Origin: Hellea sp039977295
GTDB lineage: Bacteria; Pseudomonadota; Alphaproteobacteria; Caulobacterales; Maricaulaceae
Direction: 5' to 3'
Length of the DNA stretch: 64,000 bases
NCBI GenBank assembly: GCA_039977295.1
Contig: JBDWDN010000012.1
Coordinates: forward strand, 496,001 to 560,000
Position 1 is the stretch's first letter. Each line of letters begins with the position of its first letter. The position numbers and the translations under genes were made by a program. Shown here one piece after another: positions 9,002-17,613 of the stretch. The notes beneath the pieces are model-generated. The model did no database searches. It worked only from the letters and a program-made list of their open reading frames with translations, and was not told the DNA's origin.

Positions 9002-9487
9002 TTAATTGCCTGGGTCAACATTGTGAGCCGCGGGACAGCGTGTTGTCTTTGAGCTAACTGAAGCGTTTGACATATAAGCAGAGCCTTGAGCTTTTGACGC
9101 CATAGCGCGGATCTCGCGGGCCATTTCATTGGCATCAAATGTAGAGTTTACACAGCCAATAACGCGCTTTGATTTAGCGTCAACAACAGCGGCAAAACCT
9201 GGAAGGCCGACCCACTGGTTGAAGACAGGAACGATGTCGCGATCAAAAGCTTCATGCGCGCCTTTTTCCCATTTAGCGGCCGTTGATGTGTCGATTACGA
9301 CTTCCTCTGCATTAACGCCAGAGATAGCGAGGGCAGAGGCCAATTGACCGTCGAGCTGCTGGCTCTTAACGTCTTTTACGTTACGGAAGTTAACGACATA
9401 GACGTCAGTTGCAAAAGCAGACGATCCGAAAGCGGCTGTCAAAGCAAGGCCGCTGATAAGTGCAGTAAGTGTCTTCATGATTTTCAT
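9002..9487 (-). CDS. Exported thioredoxin-like paralog lacking CxxC
   Basis: This 161-residue protein has a signal peptide (cleavage probably after SAFA) and aligns by eye along its length with the downstream gene: DVYVVNF against DVYVVFF, AFDRDIVPVFNQWVGLPGFAAVVD against VFDRGLVSQYNEWMGITGFAAIID, and GCVNSTFDANEMA against GCVNMTYDAQSMA. Where the paralog has WCAPC this one has NVKDVK, so the catalytic cysteines are gone. The distal cysteines (GCVN and TTRCP) are kept. It is probably a structural or binding derivative of a thioredoxin. It has its own terminator. Confidence 0.75.
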   Translation of the reverse strand: MKIMKTLTALISGLALTAAFGSSAFATDVYVVNFRNVKDVKSQQLDGQLASALAISGVNAEEVVIDTSTAAKWEKGAHEAFDRDIVPVFNQWVGLPGFAAVVDAKSKRVIGCVNSTFDANEMAREIRAMASKAQGSAYMSNASVSSKTTRCPAAHNVDPGN

Positions 9488-9710
9488 CCTATTCTCTAGA
9501 AGTTCGTTGTTGCTATTTGTGTGTTTTCACATCTCGTTTTGTTATGATGCGGTTTATAGCGAGAATTGGTAAATTAACGGCAAACACGGCGTTAGGAGAA
9601 CGTTTACAATGCTTTCTGAAATCGTTAATTCGAAGGATAAGTCGCTGTTTTTATTGGGTAAAATAAAGTTCAGAAAACTGCAAAAACATAGATTCGGTTA
9701 AAGACCTATT

Positions 9711-9735
9711 AAAAAAGCCCGCTCGATGCGGGCTT
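9711..9735 (-). terminator. Terminator, probably for purB
   Basis: On the minus strand AAGCCCGC, a five-base loop and GCGGGCTT are followed by six T. It is about 180 bases past the purB stop and no other minus-strand gene lies between. Confidence 0.75.
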
Positions 9736-9820
9736 GGTTAAGACTGTGTAAACCATGTTTCTAACACGTCGGTTACAAGGTGGTAAGGAATGGGGCTTTA
9801 CGCAGCCGTCATACTTTATG

Positions 9821-9904
9821 GTGTCCCCCGTCTTCAACGGGGGGCTCCATCAATTAAAGTGCTGAGACCGACGCTTGGAGACCCCCGGTCAAACCGGGGG
9901 ACAC
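9821..9904. repeat. Inverted pair of REP-like palindromes
   Basis: Two 28-base palindromic units, at 9821-9848 and 9877-9904, face each other and match at roughly 22 of 28 positions when one is reversed. Each starts GTGTCCCCCG at its outer end and folds by itself: CCCCCGT/ACGGGGG at 9825-9843 and CCCCCGGT/ACCGGGGG at 9882-9900. The layout resembles BIME-type REP pairs. The rest of the 9488-9912 gap holds the terminator at 9711-9735 and nothing else I can name. Confidence 0.7.
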
Positions 9905-9912
9905 TAAAACCC

Positions 9913-11238
9913 TTAAGAGAAGACTCTGGCAAAAATCGTATCAACATGTTTCAAATGATATTCATCATCAAACATGCTGCGGACTTGTTCTTCTGAGAGG
10001 AGGTTCATGACGTCTGTGTCTTTAAGCAGTAACTCCAAGAACGCGCCTTCGCCGGCGTCGCCTTGCGTGCGAAACATTTCCCAGACTTGCATAGCATTGC
10101 GCTGAACGAGGCGGTAGGCGCTCTCGCGCTGCTCACCAGCTTGGGTAAGGGCGAGGAGGAAGCGCTGGCTATTATGTAATCCGCCAAGGCGGTCCATATT
10201 GGCTTTCATTTTTTCTGGATAAACAACAAGGTTCTCGATTACGCCTGCGAGGCGGTGCAAGGCAAAGTCCAGATGCACCGTGCTGTCGGGGCCGATGCCG
10301 CGCTCTACGGATGAATGCGAAATATCGCGTTCGTGCCACAGGGCCACATTTTCCATGGCTGGCATCACGCCCATACGGACTAATCGCGCGAGGCCCGTTA
10401 GGTTCTCGGTCAGAACAGGGTTGCGCTTATGCGGCATTGCAGAAGAGCCTTTCTGGCCTTTGGAGAAGAACTCCTCAGCCTCCAAAACTTCGGTGCGCTG
10501 AAGATGGCGAATTTCAACGGCAATATTCTCAATGGAGGAGGCAACAACGCCGAGCGCTGCGAAATAAGCCGCGTGGCGGTCACGCGGGATAATTTGCGAA
10601 GAGACAGGCTCAATCGCGAGGCCCATCTCTTTGGCGACATGTTCCTCAACTTTGGGGTCGATATTAGCAAAAGTCCCAATAGCGCCAGAAATTGCGCAGA
10701 CGGCAATCTCTTTACGTGCGGCGACGAGTCGCTCACGGCCTCGTGCGAATTCGGCGTGGAAACGGGCGAGTTTAATGCCAAATGTCGTTGGTTCGGCGTG
10801 GATAGCGTGGCTACGGCCAATTGTAATAGTGTGCTTATGTTCCTTGGCGCGTTTTTCAAGCGCGGCCAAAACACGGTCCATGCCGACAAGTAGCAAATCC
10901 GTCGCGCGGGCGAGCTGAACAGAGAGCGTCGTGTCGAGAATGTCCGATGAGGTGAAGCCTTGATGCACAAAGCGAGCATCTTCGCCAATGAAAGTCGCGA
11001 GATGCGTTAGGAAGGCAATAACGTCATGTTTAACTTCGCGCTCGATCTCGTCGATCTTTGCGACGTCAAATTCAGCGGAGCCGCCTCGGTCCCAAATGTT
11101 CTTGGCCGCTGCGGCTGGAATAACCCCAAGCTCTGCTAGGGCGTCACAGCCATGGGCCTCAATCTCAAACCAAATTCGGTATTTTGTCGCCGCTGACCAA
11201 ATCTCGGTCATTTCTTTACGGGCATAGCGCTCAATCAT
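9913..11238 (-). CDS. purB: Adenylosuccinate lyase
   Basis: Fumarase/aspartase-superfamily enzyme that splits SAICAR to AICAR and adenylosuccinate to AMP. The 441-residue protein starts MIERYARKEM, has HDVIAFLTHLA and GRSHAIHAEPTTFG, and carries the signature loop GSSAMPHKRNP near residue 265. The catalytic serine lies in that flexible loop. It stands apart from the pur operon at 4-8 kb but on the same strand. The 54 bases between it and the MFS gene upstream show no obvious terminator. Confidence 0.97.
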   Translation of the reverse strand: MIERYARKEMTEIWSAATKYRIWFEIEAHGCDALAELGVIPAAAAKNIWDRGGSAEFDVAKIDEIEREVKHDVIAFLTHLATFIGEDARFVHQGFTSSDILDTTLSVQLARATDLLLVGMDRVLAALEKRAKEHKHTITIGRSHAIHAEPTTFGIKLARFHAEFARGRERLVAARKEIAVCAISGAIGTFANIDPKVEEHVAKEMGLAIEPVSSQIIPRDRHAAYFAALGVVASSIENIAVEIRHLQRTEVLEAEEFFSKGQKGSSAMPHKRNPVLTENLTGLARLVRMGVMPAMENVALWHERDISHSSVERGIGPDSTVHLDFALHRLAGVIENLVVYPEKMKANMDRLGGLHNSQRFLLALTQAGEQRESAYRLVQRNAMQVWEMFRTQGDAGEGAFLELLLKDTDVMNLLSEEQVRSMFDDEYHLKHVDTIFARVFS

Positions 11239-11292
11239 TAGGGACTCACTTTTATAGCTTTGCGCGCCTTAGACTAAAGGACGGGGAATGGG

Positions 11293-12621
11293 TCAACCCT
11301 TCGCCATCTCTTTATTTCGCGTATCTGCTTCGGCCCAATCCTTAGGCAGGGTTTTTGCCGCCCAGAAGAAAGCGATGACAGATAATATGTAAGGCACGAC
11401 CAAAGTGGTGATGGCCAAGCGCAGGGCATGGACCTCGCCATGTGCTTCCGTCAAATATCCACTCATCATGCCAACATATGTGGGCCCGCCGCCTAGGGCG
11501 ATGATGTTTAAAATTAAGAAGAACAAGGCTGTGGACATAGCGCGCATGTTAATCGGCGCTAATGTTTGCGCAGCTGCGAAGCTAGGCCCGAGATAAACGC
11601 CGGCTGAAAGCAGGTAGACCGTAATTAGCGCTAAGTGAAGCGGTATACTTTGAACCCAGAACGCGGTTATCAGGGCTGGCACGCCAATAAGTAATACGGC
11701 GCCAGGCATAATTCCGTAAAAACTGATATTTTTCTTTGCGAGCTTTTCAGTAATTACAGCGCCAAAATAGGTTCCTGCGCCATATCCAACGAGATGAATC
11801 ATACCCAGCCAAAACATAAGCCATTCGAAATTGTTATTTTCAGGGTTAGGAAGATATTCTGGTTTAAAGCGCATGATATAATCAATGCCCCATGCAGAGA
11901 CGGCATATCCTCCAAAACTTACCCAGGCGATTCCCATGCACATGGCCCACCAACTCGGAATTTTCGCTAGGGTGGAAATGGATTCGCCTAAACTGACGGA
12001 TTTCATTTGAATGTCTTTGCCGTCCATCTGCCCGCGTTTGGGTTCTTTGACAACAAATGCGAGCACAGCTGCCAGGGCAATACCTGCTATGCCCAGCACA
12101 TATAAAGTGCCGCGCCATCCAAAACGTTCCACGAGAGCCCCAGCGATCAAATAAGAAAACCCAATGCCAATGGGGATGCCAAGTGAGTAAACGCCCAGAG
12201 CTGAAGCGCGCTTTTCCTTGGGATATAGGTCGGAAATGATTGAGTGCGAAGGCGGTGACCCTCCCGCTTCGCCGATGCCAACGCCAATGCGGGCCAGAAA
12301 CATCTGCATAAAACTGCCCGCCATGCCTGTGACAGCTGTGAAACCGCTCCAAGCTATTAGCGAAATCGTGACAATTTTCTTACGGCTATAACGGTCAGCA
12401 AGCCAAGCGATCGGGATGCCAACAATCGAATAGAGCAAAGCAAAGGCTAAACCCTTTAGCCATCCCAACTGTCCATCGGTAAAACCCATTTCTGTCTTAA
12501 TGAAAGGAGATAGGATGCCGATGATTTGGCGGTCAATAAAACTCATCACATACATGAGCGTTAGCAGCCAGAGGACTAGGGTGCGATAGCGTTTGCTCTC
12601 GGCCATTTGTGGTTCGCTCAT
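11293..12621 (-). CDS. Major facilitator superfamily transporter, spinster-like
   Basis: A 442-residue integral membrane protein with about 12 hydrophobic segments. It has the MFS loop 2-3 motif (GIPIAWLADRYSRKKI near residues 69-84) and FIDRQIIGILSPFIK in the first helix, a pattern seen in the spinster-type MFS proteins common in alphaproteobacteria. GVGIGEAGGSPPSHSIISDLYP in the fourth/fifth helix region is also typical of that group. The substrate is unknown. An AGGGG site precedes the ATG by eight bases. The neighbouring radC gene is 22 bases upstream on the same strand. Confidence 0.85.
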   Translation of the reverse strand: MSEPQMAESKRYRTLVLWLLTLMYVMSFIDRQIIGILSPFIKTEMGFTDGQLGWLKGLAFALLYSIVGIPIAWLADRYSRKKIVTISLIAWSGFTAVTGMAGSFMQMFLARIGVGIGEAGGSPPSHSIISDLYPKEKRASALGVYSLGIPIGIGFSYLIAGALVERFGWRGTLYVLGIAGIALAAVLAFVVKEPKRGQMDGKDIQMKSVSLGESISTLAKIPSWWAMCMGIAWVSFGGYAVSAWGIDYIMRFKPEYLPNPENNNFEWLMFWLGMIHLVGYGAGTYFGAVITEKLAKKNISFYGIMPGAVLLIGVPALITAFWVQSIPLHLALITVYLLSAGVYLGPSFAAAQTLAPINMRAMSTALFFLILNIIALGGGPTYVGMMSGYLTEAHGEVHALRLAITTLVVPYILSVIAFFWAAKTLPKDWAEADTRNKEMAKG

Positions 12622-12643
12622 AAATAGTCCCCTAAACGGCCAA

Positions 12644-13333
12644 TCACATTAGCCCAAGTGTTTTAAACGAAGCGATGTTTTCTCGCCCTATGATCAGGTG
12701 ATCGTGGACCGCCACTCTGATTGAGTTGCAGGCTTGCACGATTTCTTTTGTCATGTCGATATCTGATTGGCTGGGCGTGGGGTCGCCGCTGGGGTGGTTG
12801 TGGGTTAGTATGAGCGCGGTGGCTTCATGGGCTAAGGCCCGCTTGAGGATTTCGCGGGGATAGACGGGGGCGCGGTCAACGGTTCCTTGGCTTAAAACTT
12901 CATCCGCGATGAGGCGGTTTTTCCGGTCTAAGAATAATACGCGAAATTGTTCTTTGCCTTCAAACTGCATGGCGCTGCGGCAATAGTCGAGTAGGGCCGT
13001 CCAGGATGAGAGCACAGGACGGCCTAAGATGCTCTCTTGGCCGAGCTTCGTAGCGGCGGCCTTCAATATTTTTAGGTCTAGCGCGATCTTCTCTGAGATA
13101 CCTTTGACTTCAGTAAGGCGGTCTATTGGCGCGGCGATGGTTTCCGCAAAACTCCCGAATTTGGATATAAGCTCCTTCGCGATGGGCTTTACATCTTTAC
13201 GGAGGATAGAACGAAAGAGGTAAAGCTCAAGTAATTCATAATCGGCGAGGGCGTCTGTGCCGCCTTTGGCAAAGCGCTCACGCAAGCGGTCGCGATGTCC
13301 ATGGTAATGCGGCTTTGGTTTTGCGTCCCCCAC
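12644..13333 (-). CDS. radC: RadC family JAMM/MPN+ domain protein
   Basis: RadC/YicR family protein of 229 residues. The N-terminal half has helix-hairpin-helix-like elements (GISEKIALDLKILKAAAT). The C-terminal half has the JAMM metal-binding motif HNHPSGDPTPSQSD near residues 177-190. The historical link to DNA repair is doubtful and the biochemical role is unresolved. It starts with GTG, eight bases after the map stop, so the two genes are probably co-transcribed. Confidence 0.93.
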   Translation of the reverse strand: MGDAKPKPHYHGHRDRLRERFAKGGTDALADYELLELYLFRSILRKDVKPIAKELISKFGSFAETIAAPIDRLTEVKGISEKIALDLKILKAAATKLGQESILGRPVLSSWTALLDYCRSAMQFEGKEQFRVLFLDRKNRLIADEVLSQGTVDRAPVYPREILKRALAHEATALILTHNHPSGDPTPSQSDIDMTKEIVQACNSIRVAVHDHLIIGRENIASFKTLGLM

Positions 13334-13341
13334 TTAAGGCC

Positions 13342-14163
13342 CTAAAGGTAAGGGGGTTTATGCAGGCCCTTGGGCGATTGTGTGAAAATTTCACAGCCAT
13401 CTTTTGTCACGCCGATTGAATGCTCAAATTGTGCGGTTAGCTTTTTATCGCGCGTGACAGCTGTCCAGCCATCACTTAGGATTTTAACGTCAGGGCGGCC
13501 AAGATTGATCATCGGCTCTACTGTGAAAAACATACCTTCTCGCAACATTTCGCCTTCGCCAGGACGGCCAAAGTGCAGGATGTTGGGCGCGTCGTGAAAG
13601 AGTTTTCCGAGGCCATGACCACAGAAATCTTGCACAACAGAGCAGCGCTCAGCTTCGGCAAATTGCTGAATCGCATGTCCAATATCGCCCGTCGTATTGC
13701 CAGGCTTCACAGCCGCAAGGCCCAACATAAGGCTGTCATATGTAATGCTAATCAGGCGTTCCGCGCGGCGGTTAATCTCGCCGACAGGATACATGCGAGA
13801 TGTATCGCCGTGCCAGCCATCAACAATTACGGTCACGTCGATATTGACGGCGTCACCATTTTTAAGCGGCTTATCATTCGGGATGCCGTGACAAACAACA
13901 TGATTGACCGAAGAGCAGACCGTATGTTGATATCCGCGGTATCCTAGGCAAGCGGGAACAGCGTCGTTATCGAGCACAAATTCAAATGCGGCTTTGTCAA
14001 GCGCGGCTGTCGTTACGCCAGGTTTGACCATCGGAACAAGCATATCTAAGCACTCTGCCGCTAAGCGGCCAGCCTTACGCATGCCCTCAAAATCAGCAGG
14101 GCTATGAAGTTTTATCGCGCCGTCACGAATATCGTCGGCATCTTTTGCATCTATGTAATTCAT
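13342..14163 (-). CDS. map: Methionine aminopeptidase, type I
   Basis: Removes the N-terminal methionine from new proteins. The 273 residues contain HTVCSSVNHVVCHGIPN, the metal ligands in NIDVTVIVDGWHGDTSRM (two Asp), GHGLGKLFHD (His), FTVEPMIN (Glu) and QFEHSIGV (Glu). An open extension reaches 14274, but that part runs through the long palindrome and has no family resemblance. I therefore use the ATG at 14163, which begins MNYIDAKDADD. Confidence 0.95.
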   Translation of the reverse strand: MNYIDAKDADDIRDGAIKLHSPADFEGMRKAGRLAAECLDMLVPMVKPGVTTAALDKAAFEFVLDNDAVPACLGYRGYQHTVCSSVNHVVCHGIPNDKPLKNGDAVNIDVTVIVDGWHGDTSRMYPVGEINRRAERLISITYDSLMLGLAAVKPGNTTGDIGHAIQQFAEAERCSVVQDFCGHGLGKLFHDAPNILHFGRPGEGEMLREGMFFTVEPMINLGRPDVKILSDGWTAVTRDKKLTAQFEHSIGVTKDGCEIFTQSPKGLHKPPYL

Positions 14164-14223
14164 GATTGCGCTATAACAGGGGCAGCGGGTGAGGGCTAGG
14201 GATGTTTTCATGCCGTGTTTAAA

Positions 14224-14309
14224 TTTGTCATCACCAATTTTGTCATCCTCGCCTCGTTGTTTGCTTGCAAACAACGAGGCGAGGATGACAAAGGAAAATT
14301 GATGACAAA
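14224..14309. repeat. Long intergenic palindrome
   Basis: A 26-base arm at 14239-14264 is perfectly complementary to 14267-14292, with only two bases between. The symmetry continues imperfectly outward to 14224-14233 and 14300-14309 (both TTTGTCATCA-type). The arms carry GTCATCCTCGCC, resembling GTCATCC-type palindromic repeats scattered in many proteobacterial genomes. It lies between the divergent map and molybdopterin-binding genes and fills most of the gap. Confidence 0.85.
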
Positions 14310-14368
14310 AAAACAGATCGTAAAGAAATACATTTGCAGTTTGCCTCTAAGGCGCTACCTCTAAGCTC

Positions 14369-15106
14369 ATGACCCAAAACACCGTAACTGCCGGCATTAT
14401 CCTCATTGGCGATGAGCTCCTCTCGGGCCGCACACAAGACACAAATCTGTCCACCATCGCGCGGTGGCTAGAACCGCTCGGGGTTCAAGTCGGCGAAGCG
14501 CGAATCGTTGCCGATGACGCTGATGTTATTGCAAACACTGTGCGTAGCTTCTCAGACCGCTTTGACTACGTCTTTACCACAGGCGGAATCGGCCCGACTC
14601 ACGACGACATTACGGCGGATTGTATTGCCGCCGCTTTCGGTCTGGGAATATCAGAGCGCGCCGACGCCATTGCCATGTTGCGGGAACGTTATGAGTTGTC
14701 GGACCTGAACACCGCCCGCCGCCGGATGGCGCGTATTCCTGATGGCGCTAGCCTGATTGAAAACCCTGTCAGCCAAGCACCAGGCTTTCAAACCAAAAAT
14801 GTTTTCACAATGGCCGGCGTCCCGTCCATCATGCGCGGCATGCTCCCTGATATCGAGCACCGCATTAAAGGCGGCGCAAAAGTGTATTCCCGCACGGTAG
14901 AGGCATTAGGGATAGGCGAGGGCGATGCCGCCGCGCCATTAGCAGAAATCGAAAAAGCACATGCGGGAGTCAGTATTGGCAGCTATCCCTTCTTTAACGC
15001 CGAATTGCGCGGCGTGAACTTTGTGGCGCGGGGGCGAGATGAGGCCGAGTTGGATGAGGTTGAGGGAAAGTTACGGCAATTGGTTGTGGGGTTGATGGGT
15101 GTTTAG
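14369..15106 (+). CDS. CinA-type molybdopterin-binding domain protein
   Basis: A 245-residue protein corresponding to the N-terminal, MoCF-biosynthesis-like (COG1058) half of CinA. It has GIILIGDELLSGRTQDTN at residues 9-26 and TTGGIGPTHDDIT near 70-82, the nucleotide/pterin-binding loops of the MoaB/Mog fold. It lacks the C-terminal deamidase half of full CinA proteins. In other bacteria related CinA domains hydrolyse ADP-ribose; activity here is not predictable. Its end overlaps the next gene by eight bases. Confidence 0.85.
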   Translation: MTQNTVTAGIILIGDELLSGRTQDTNLSTIARWLEPLGVQVGEARIVADDADVIANTVRSFSDRFDYVFTTGGIGPTHDDITADCIAAAFGLGISERADAIAMLRERYELSDLNTARRRMARIPDGASLIENPVSQAPGFQTKNVFTMAGVPSIMRGMLPDIEHRIKGGAKVYSRTVEALGIGEGDAAAPLAEIEKAHAGVSIGSYPFFNAELRGVNFVARGRDEAELDEVEGKLRQLVVGLMGV

Positions 15107-15887
15107 TTTTTTCAATAAGAAAGAAGCGAGAGCGCGAGAACCCAGCGTCCCAGCCGCAGAGATTAACCCTATTCTGAGTGTTTTAGATCACTGCGCTGAA
15201 GCCTTTACCTTTCCGATGCTAGATAATGGATATGTGTATTTGGCCGCATCAAGACTATCGGTATATCACAGTAGTGATGACTGGGCGTTAGTCATAGAAG
15301 TGTTCGGATTCTCACCGAGGGCAGGAGCACCAGCTGTAGCCGTTCATACTTTTGGAAGCAATTTGCGAAATCGTAAGTCAAGAGGTGATTACGTTTCACA
15401 AGAGGCTTATGAAAACTATATAAGCAACAATGAGTATAACGAATTTAAAACTTTCTTCCCAATTGGTGGCGATGATATTTGGGTGAATGCTGACGATAAT
15501 GAGTCCGTGATGCCTAACACCTCACTTTACTTGAGAGGTAAAGTTTTTAATTTGCCCGACGATACAGCATATTTGAACCACGGAATCACTTTGGAAGAGA
15601 CGTCACCTCAAATTTATGAGTTATGTCGTTATTTGGGTTCAGTTGAACGCCAGGCTGTTCTCGCAACGGACGATGAAAGACGATATAATGTTCCTGACCA
15701 TTTGTCGGAGGTTTTAAGCTTGGATGATTGGCAACATCCCGATATAGCGGCTGGTGAAAAACCTAGTAGTATTGAGACCTTTCAACAGATTGCCCAAATT
15801 TTACTTTCAGGAGATGTCTTGCACTACCACCCAACAGTTGAAGGAAATACACACTGGAGGCATTGGCCCGAGAGCGGACTGCTTTAA
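15099..15887 (+). CDS. Conserved hypothetical protein, possibly DUF7003-like
   Basis: A soluble 262-residue protein with no signal peptide or membrane segment. The stretch LDHCAEAFTFPMLDNGYVYLAASRLSVY (given here as key words: FPMLDNGY, YLAASRL) and VIEVFGFSPRAG resemble a family of uncharacterised bacterial proteins I recall as DUF7003; I am not certain of the number. It starts with GTG inside the preceding gene and its TAA overlaps the ATG of the next gene, so the three genes are translationally coupled. Base composition is a little more AT-rich than its neighbours. Function unknown. Confidence 0.75.
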   Translation: MFSFFNKKEARAREPSVPAAEINPILSVLDHCAEAFTFPMLDNGYVYLAASRLSVYHSSDDWALVIEVFGFSPRAGAPAVAVHTFGSNLRNRKSRGDYVSQEAYENYISNNEYNEFKTFFPIGGDDIWVNADDNESVMPNTSLYLRGKVFNLPDDTAYLNHGITLEETSPQIYELCRYLGSVERQAVLATDDERRYNVPDHLSEVLSLDDWQHPDIAAGEKPSSIETFQQIAQILLSGDVLHYHPTVEGNTHWRHWPESGLL

Positions 15888-16741
15888 TGACACAGGCAAC
15901 CATAACATCCGCCACTATCACCACTGCTGACCTTGCGGGCCGTTTCAAGTCCACGGCAGGGTCGCAGGAGAAAATTCACCCTGCGATAATCTCTGACGCG
16001 ATGGAGCAAGTGACCCGAGAGGGCTATATCATCATCGAGAAACTGTTCACGGATAAGCAAATGGACGCGCTCAAAACCGACGTGCTCCCGCGCTTCAAAC
16101 ATGAGGCAGGACGCAATAATTTCGAAGGGCTTTCAACCCAGCGGCTTTATACGATGATGGCTGAGACAGATATCGCCAATTCGATGGTGGAGCATCCTCT
16201 GATACTCGGGTTGCTCGATAAGATTTTTGAGCCCAATTACCTGCTCTCGCAATTGCAAGTTATCAATATCCATCCCGGCGAAGAGGCGCAGCCTTTGCAT
16301 TATGATGACGGCTTTTATCCTTGGCCTAAACCCCGCCGCGCCCTGGGAGCGGCGACGATTATCGCGGTGGATGACTTTACCGAAGATAATGGCGCGACCG
16401 TCGTGATTCCGCAATCTCACCTATGGAGTGACCGCATTCCAAATGAAAAGGATAAAGCAAAGCTTATCAAAGCCGTGATGCCTAAGGGTTCCGTCTTGTT
16501 TTTCTTAGGCACGCTTTGGCATGGCGGCGGCGCGAATGAGAGTGGCTCGCCTCGCATGTGCCTGACCGCGCAATATTGCGCGCCCTTTTGCCGAACGCAG
16601 GAAAACTTTTCACTTTCAGTCCCTAAGTCCCGCGTAAAAACATTCTCCGAGAATATTCAGCGCCTCCTGGGATATTCTATCCACCCGCCCTTTATGGGCA
16701 TGGTGGAGGGGAAGCATCCAAAACGCGTGCTTGAAGACTAG
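15887..16741 (+). CDS. Phytanoyl-CoA dioxygenase (PhyH) family protein
   Basis: Fe(II)/2-oxoglutarate-dependent oxygenase of the PhyH superfamily, 284 residues. The iron ligands are visible as the H-x-D of PLHYDDGFYPWP near residues 130-140 and a distal His in FLGTLWHGGGANES near 210-220; a basic residue further on (SPRMCLTAQY) would bind 2-oxoglutarate. The natural substrate is unknown; such enzymes hydroxylate diverse small molecules. The ATG at 15887 overlaps the preceding stop codon; a TTG at 15863 is open but unlikely. The last four bases overlap the convergent VOC gene. Confidence 0.87.
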   Translation: MTQATITSATITTADLAGRFKSTAGSQEKIHPAIISDAMEQVTREGYIIIEKLFTDKQMDALKTDVLPRFKHEAGRNNFEGLSTQRLYTMMAETDIANSMVEHPLILGLLDKIFEPNYLLSQLQVINIHPGEEAQPLHYDDGFYPWPKPRRALGAATIIAVDDFTEDNGATVVIPQSHLWSDRIPNEKDKAKLIKAVMPKGSVLFFLGTLWHGGGANESGSPRMCLTAQYCAPFCRTQENFSLSVPKSRVKTFSENIQRLLGYSIHPPFMGMVEGKHPKRVLED

Positions 16742-17139
16742 GTTAGCGCCTTCCGCACGAGATCAGGCTCATAAGTCGTGATTTCATACACGTTATTATC
16801 GGGGTCTTGGAAATAGAGCGAATAGGCCATGTCGTGATCTGATATCCTAAGCGCGAGGCCTTTACTTTCGAGATGGCGCTTCCACTCTAAAAACTGATCT
16901 CCGCTCGCCCCAAAGGCAATTGTCGAGGTCGGTTTAAAGCTGTCTCTCTCAAAGAGAGCGATGTGTATTTGGTCTGTCGGGTCAGAGAGGGTTAATGGCC
17001 CGCCGCCTTCCGCCCACGGTAAAAACGCTTCTATGGGCTCCAGAGCCATAACGTCGGCAAACCATGCCTGAGCGGCAGTTCTGTCCGACGTGTAGACATG
17101 AATGTGATCAATGCCTTTCAAGGTCGGTATCATACTCAT
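16738..17139 (-). CDS. VOC-fold (glyoxalase/bleomycin-resistance) protein
   Basis: Vicinal-oxygen-chelate protein of 133 residues. It shows the paired beta-alpha-beta-beta-beta modules, with DHIHVYTSDRTAAQAWF at the start, LRISDHDMAYSLYFQDPDNNVYEI towards the end, and metal-ligand positions H13 and E118-like in NVYEIT. Its ATG overlaps the upstream VOC gene by four bases (ATGA), so they form a two-gene operon. It probably acts downstream of the SoxR-type operator at 17584-17601. The substrate is not known. Confidence 0.85.
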   Translation of the reverse strand: MSMIPTLKGIDHIHVYTSDRTAAQAWFADVMALEPIEAFLPWAEGGGPLTLSDPTDQIHIALFERDSFKPTSTIAFGASGDQFLEWKRHLESKGLALRISDHDMAYSLYFQDPDNNVYEITTYEPDLVRKALT

Positions 17140-17540
17140 CTCCCTAGGTCCTGAGTCTTGCTATAGCTCACGATTTCATATTCTACATTATCGTCGTCGC
17201 GGAAATAGAAGCGTCGGCCGGGTTCATAGTCCCCATGATTTTCAGTTTCAAAACCTGCTGCCAAAACGCGTTTCTCGGCGCTCTCTAAATCATCCACGGT
17301 TAGGGCAATGTGGTTTAGCGCTGCAATTGTTTTATAGGATGGTGTCTGACTGGGTTTGGGCGTGCCCGTTGAATAGAGGGCGATGTAACTCTCTTCGCTA
17401 CCGACATGCACCGTATACCCATTATCCATGCTCGCGCCTTCCCATCTTACGTGCCAGTCAAAAATTTTACAAAGTATAGCGGCAGTTTTCTTCGGGTCTT
17501 TCACGGTGATATTGACGTGTTCCAAGCTTGCGGGTTTCAT
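17136..17540 (-). CDS. VOC-fold (glyoxalase-like) protein, first gene of SoxR-linked operon
   Basis: A 134-residue VOC protein starting LEHVNITVKDPKKTAAILCKIF, with a second module from LNHIALTVDDLESAE and YFRDDDNVEYEIVSYS at the end. The metal ligands H8, H82-like and E127-like residues are in place. An AAGGAG site precedes the ATG. It is divergent from soxR, and the spacer carries a SoxR operator inside a promoter facing this gene. This suggests induction by redox-cycling compounds. Confidence 0.87.
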   Translation of the reverse strand: MKPASLEHVNITVKDPKKTAAILCKIFDWHVRWEGASMDNGYTVHVGSEESYIALYSTGTPKPSQTPSYKTIAALNHIALTVDDLESAEKRVLAAGFETENHGDYEPGRRFYFRDDDNVEYEIVSYSKTQDLGR

Positions 17541-17574
17541 GGCAGTTCTCCTTGATTAGTTTTGATTTAAAGCT

Positions 17575-17605
17575 ACGCTACGACCTCAAGTTAAGTTGAG
17601 GTCAA
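17575..17605 (-). promoter_or_regulatory. SoxR operator within a 19-bp-spacer promoter
   Basis: CCTCAAGTTAAGTTGAGG at 17584-17601 differs by one base from the classic SoxR box CCTCAAGTTAACTTGAGG. On the minus strand it is flanked by TTGACC (17600-17605) and TAGCGT (17575-17580) with a 19-base spacer, the over-long spacing typical of MerR-family promoters. It faces the VOC operon. Confidence 0.85.
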
Positions 17606-17613
17606 GCGAAAAA

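Noticed and set aside
13342..14274. Longer methionine aminopeptidase starting at 14274
   Set aside because: The added 37 residues are encoded by the palindrome and by sequence with no resemblance to the family.
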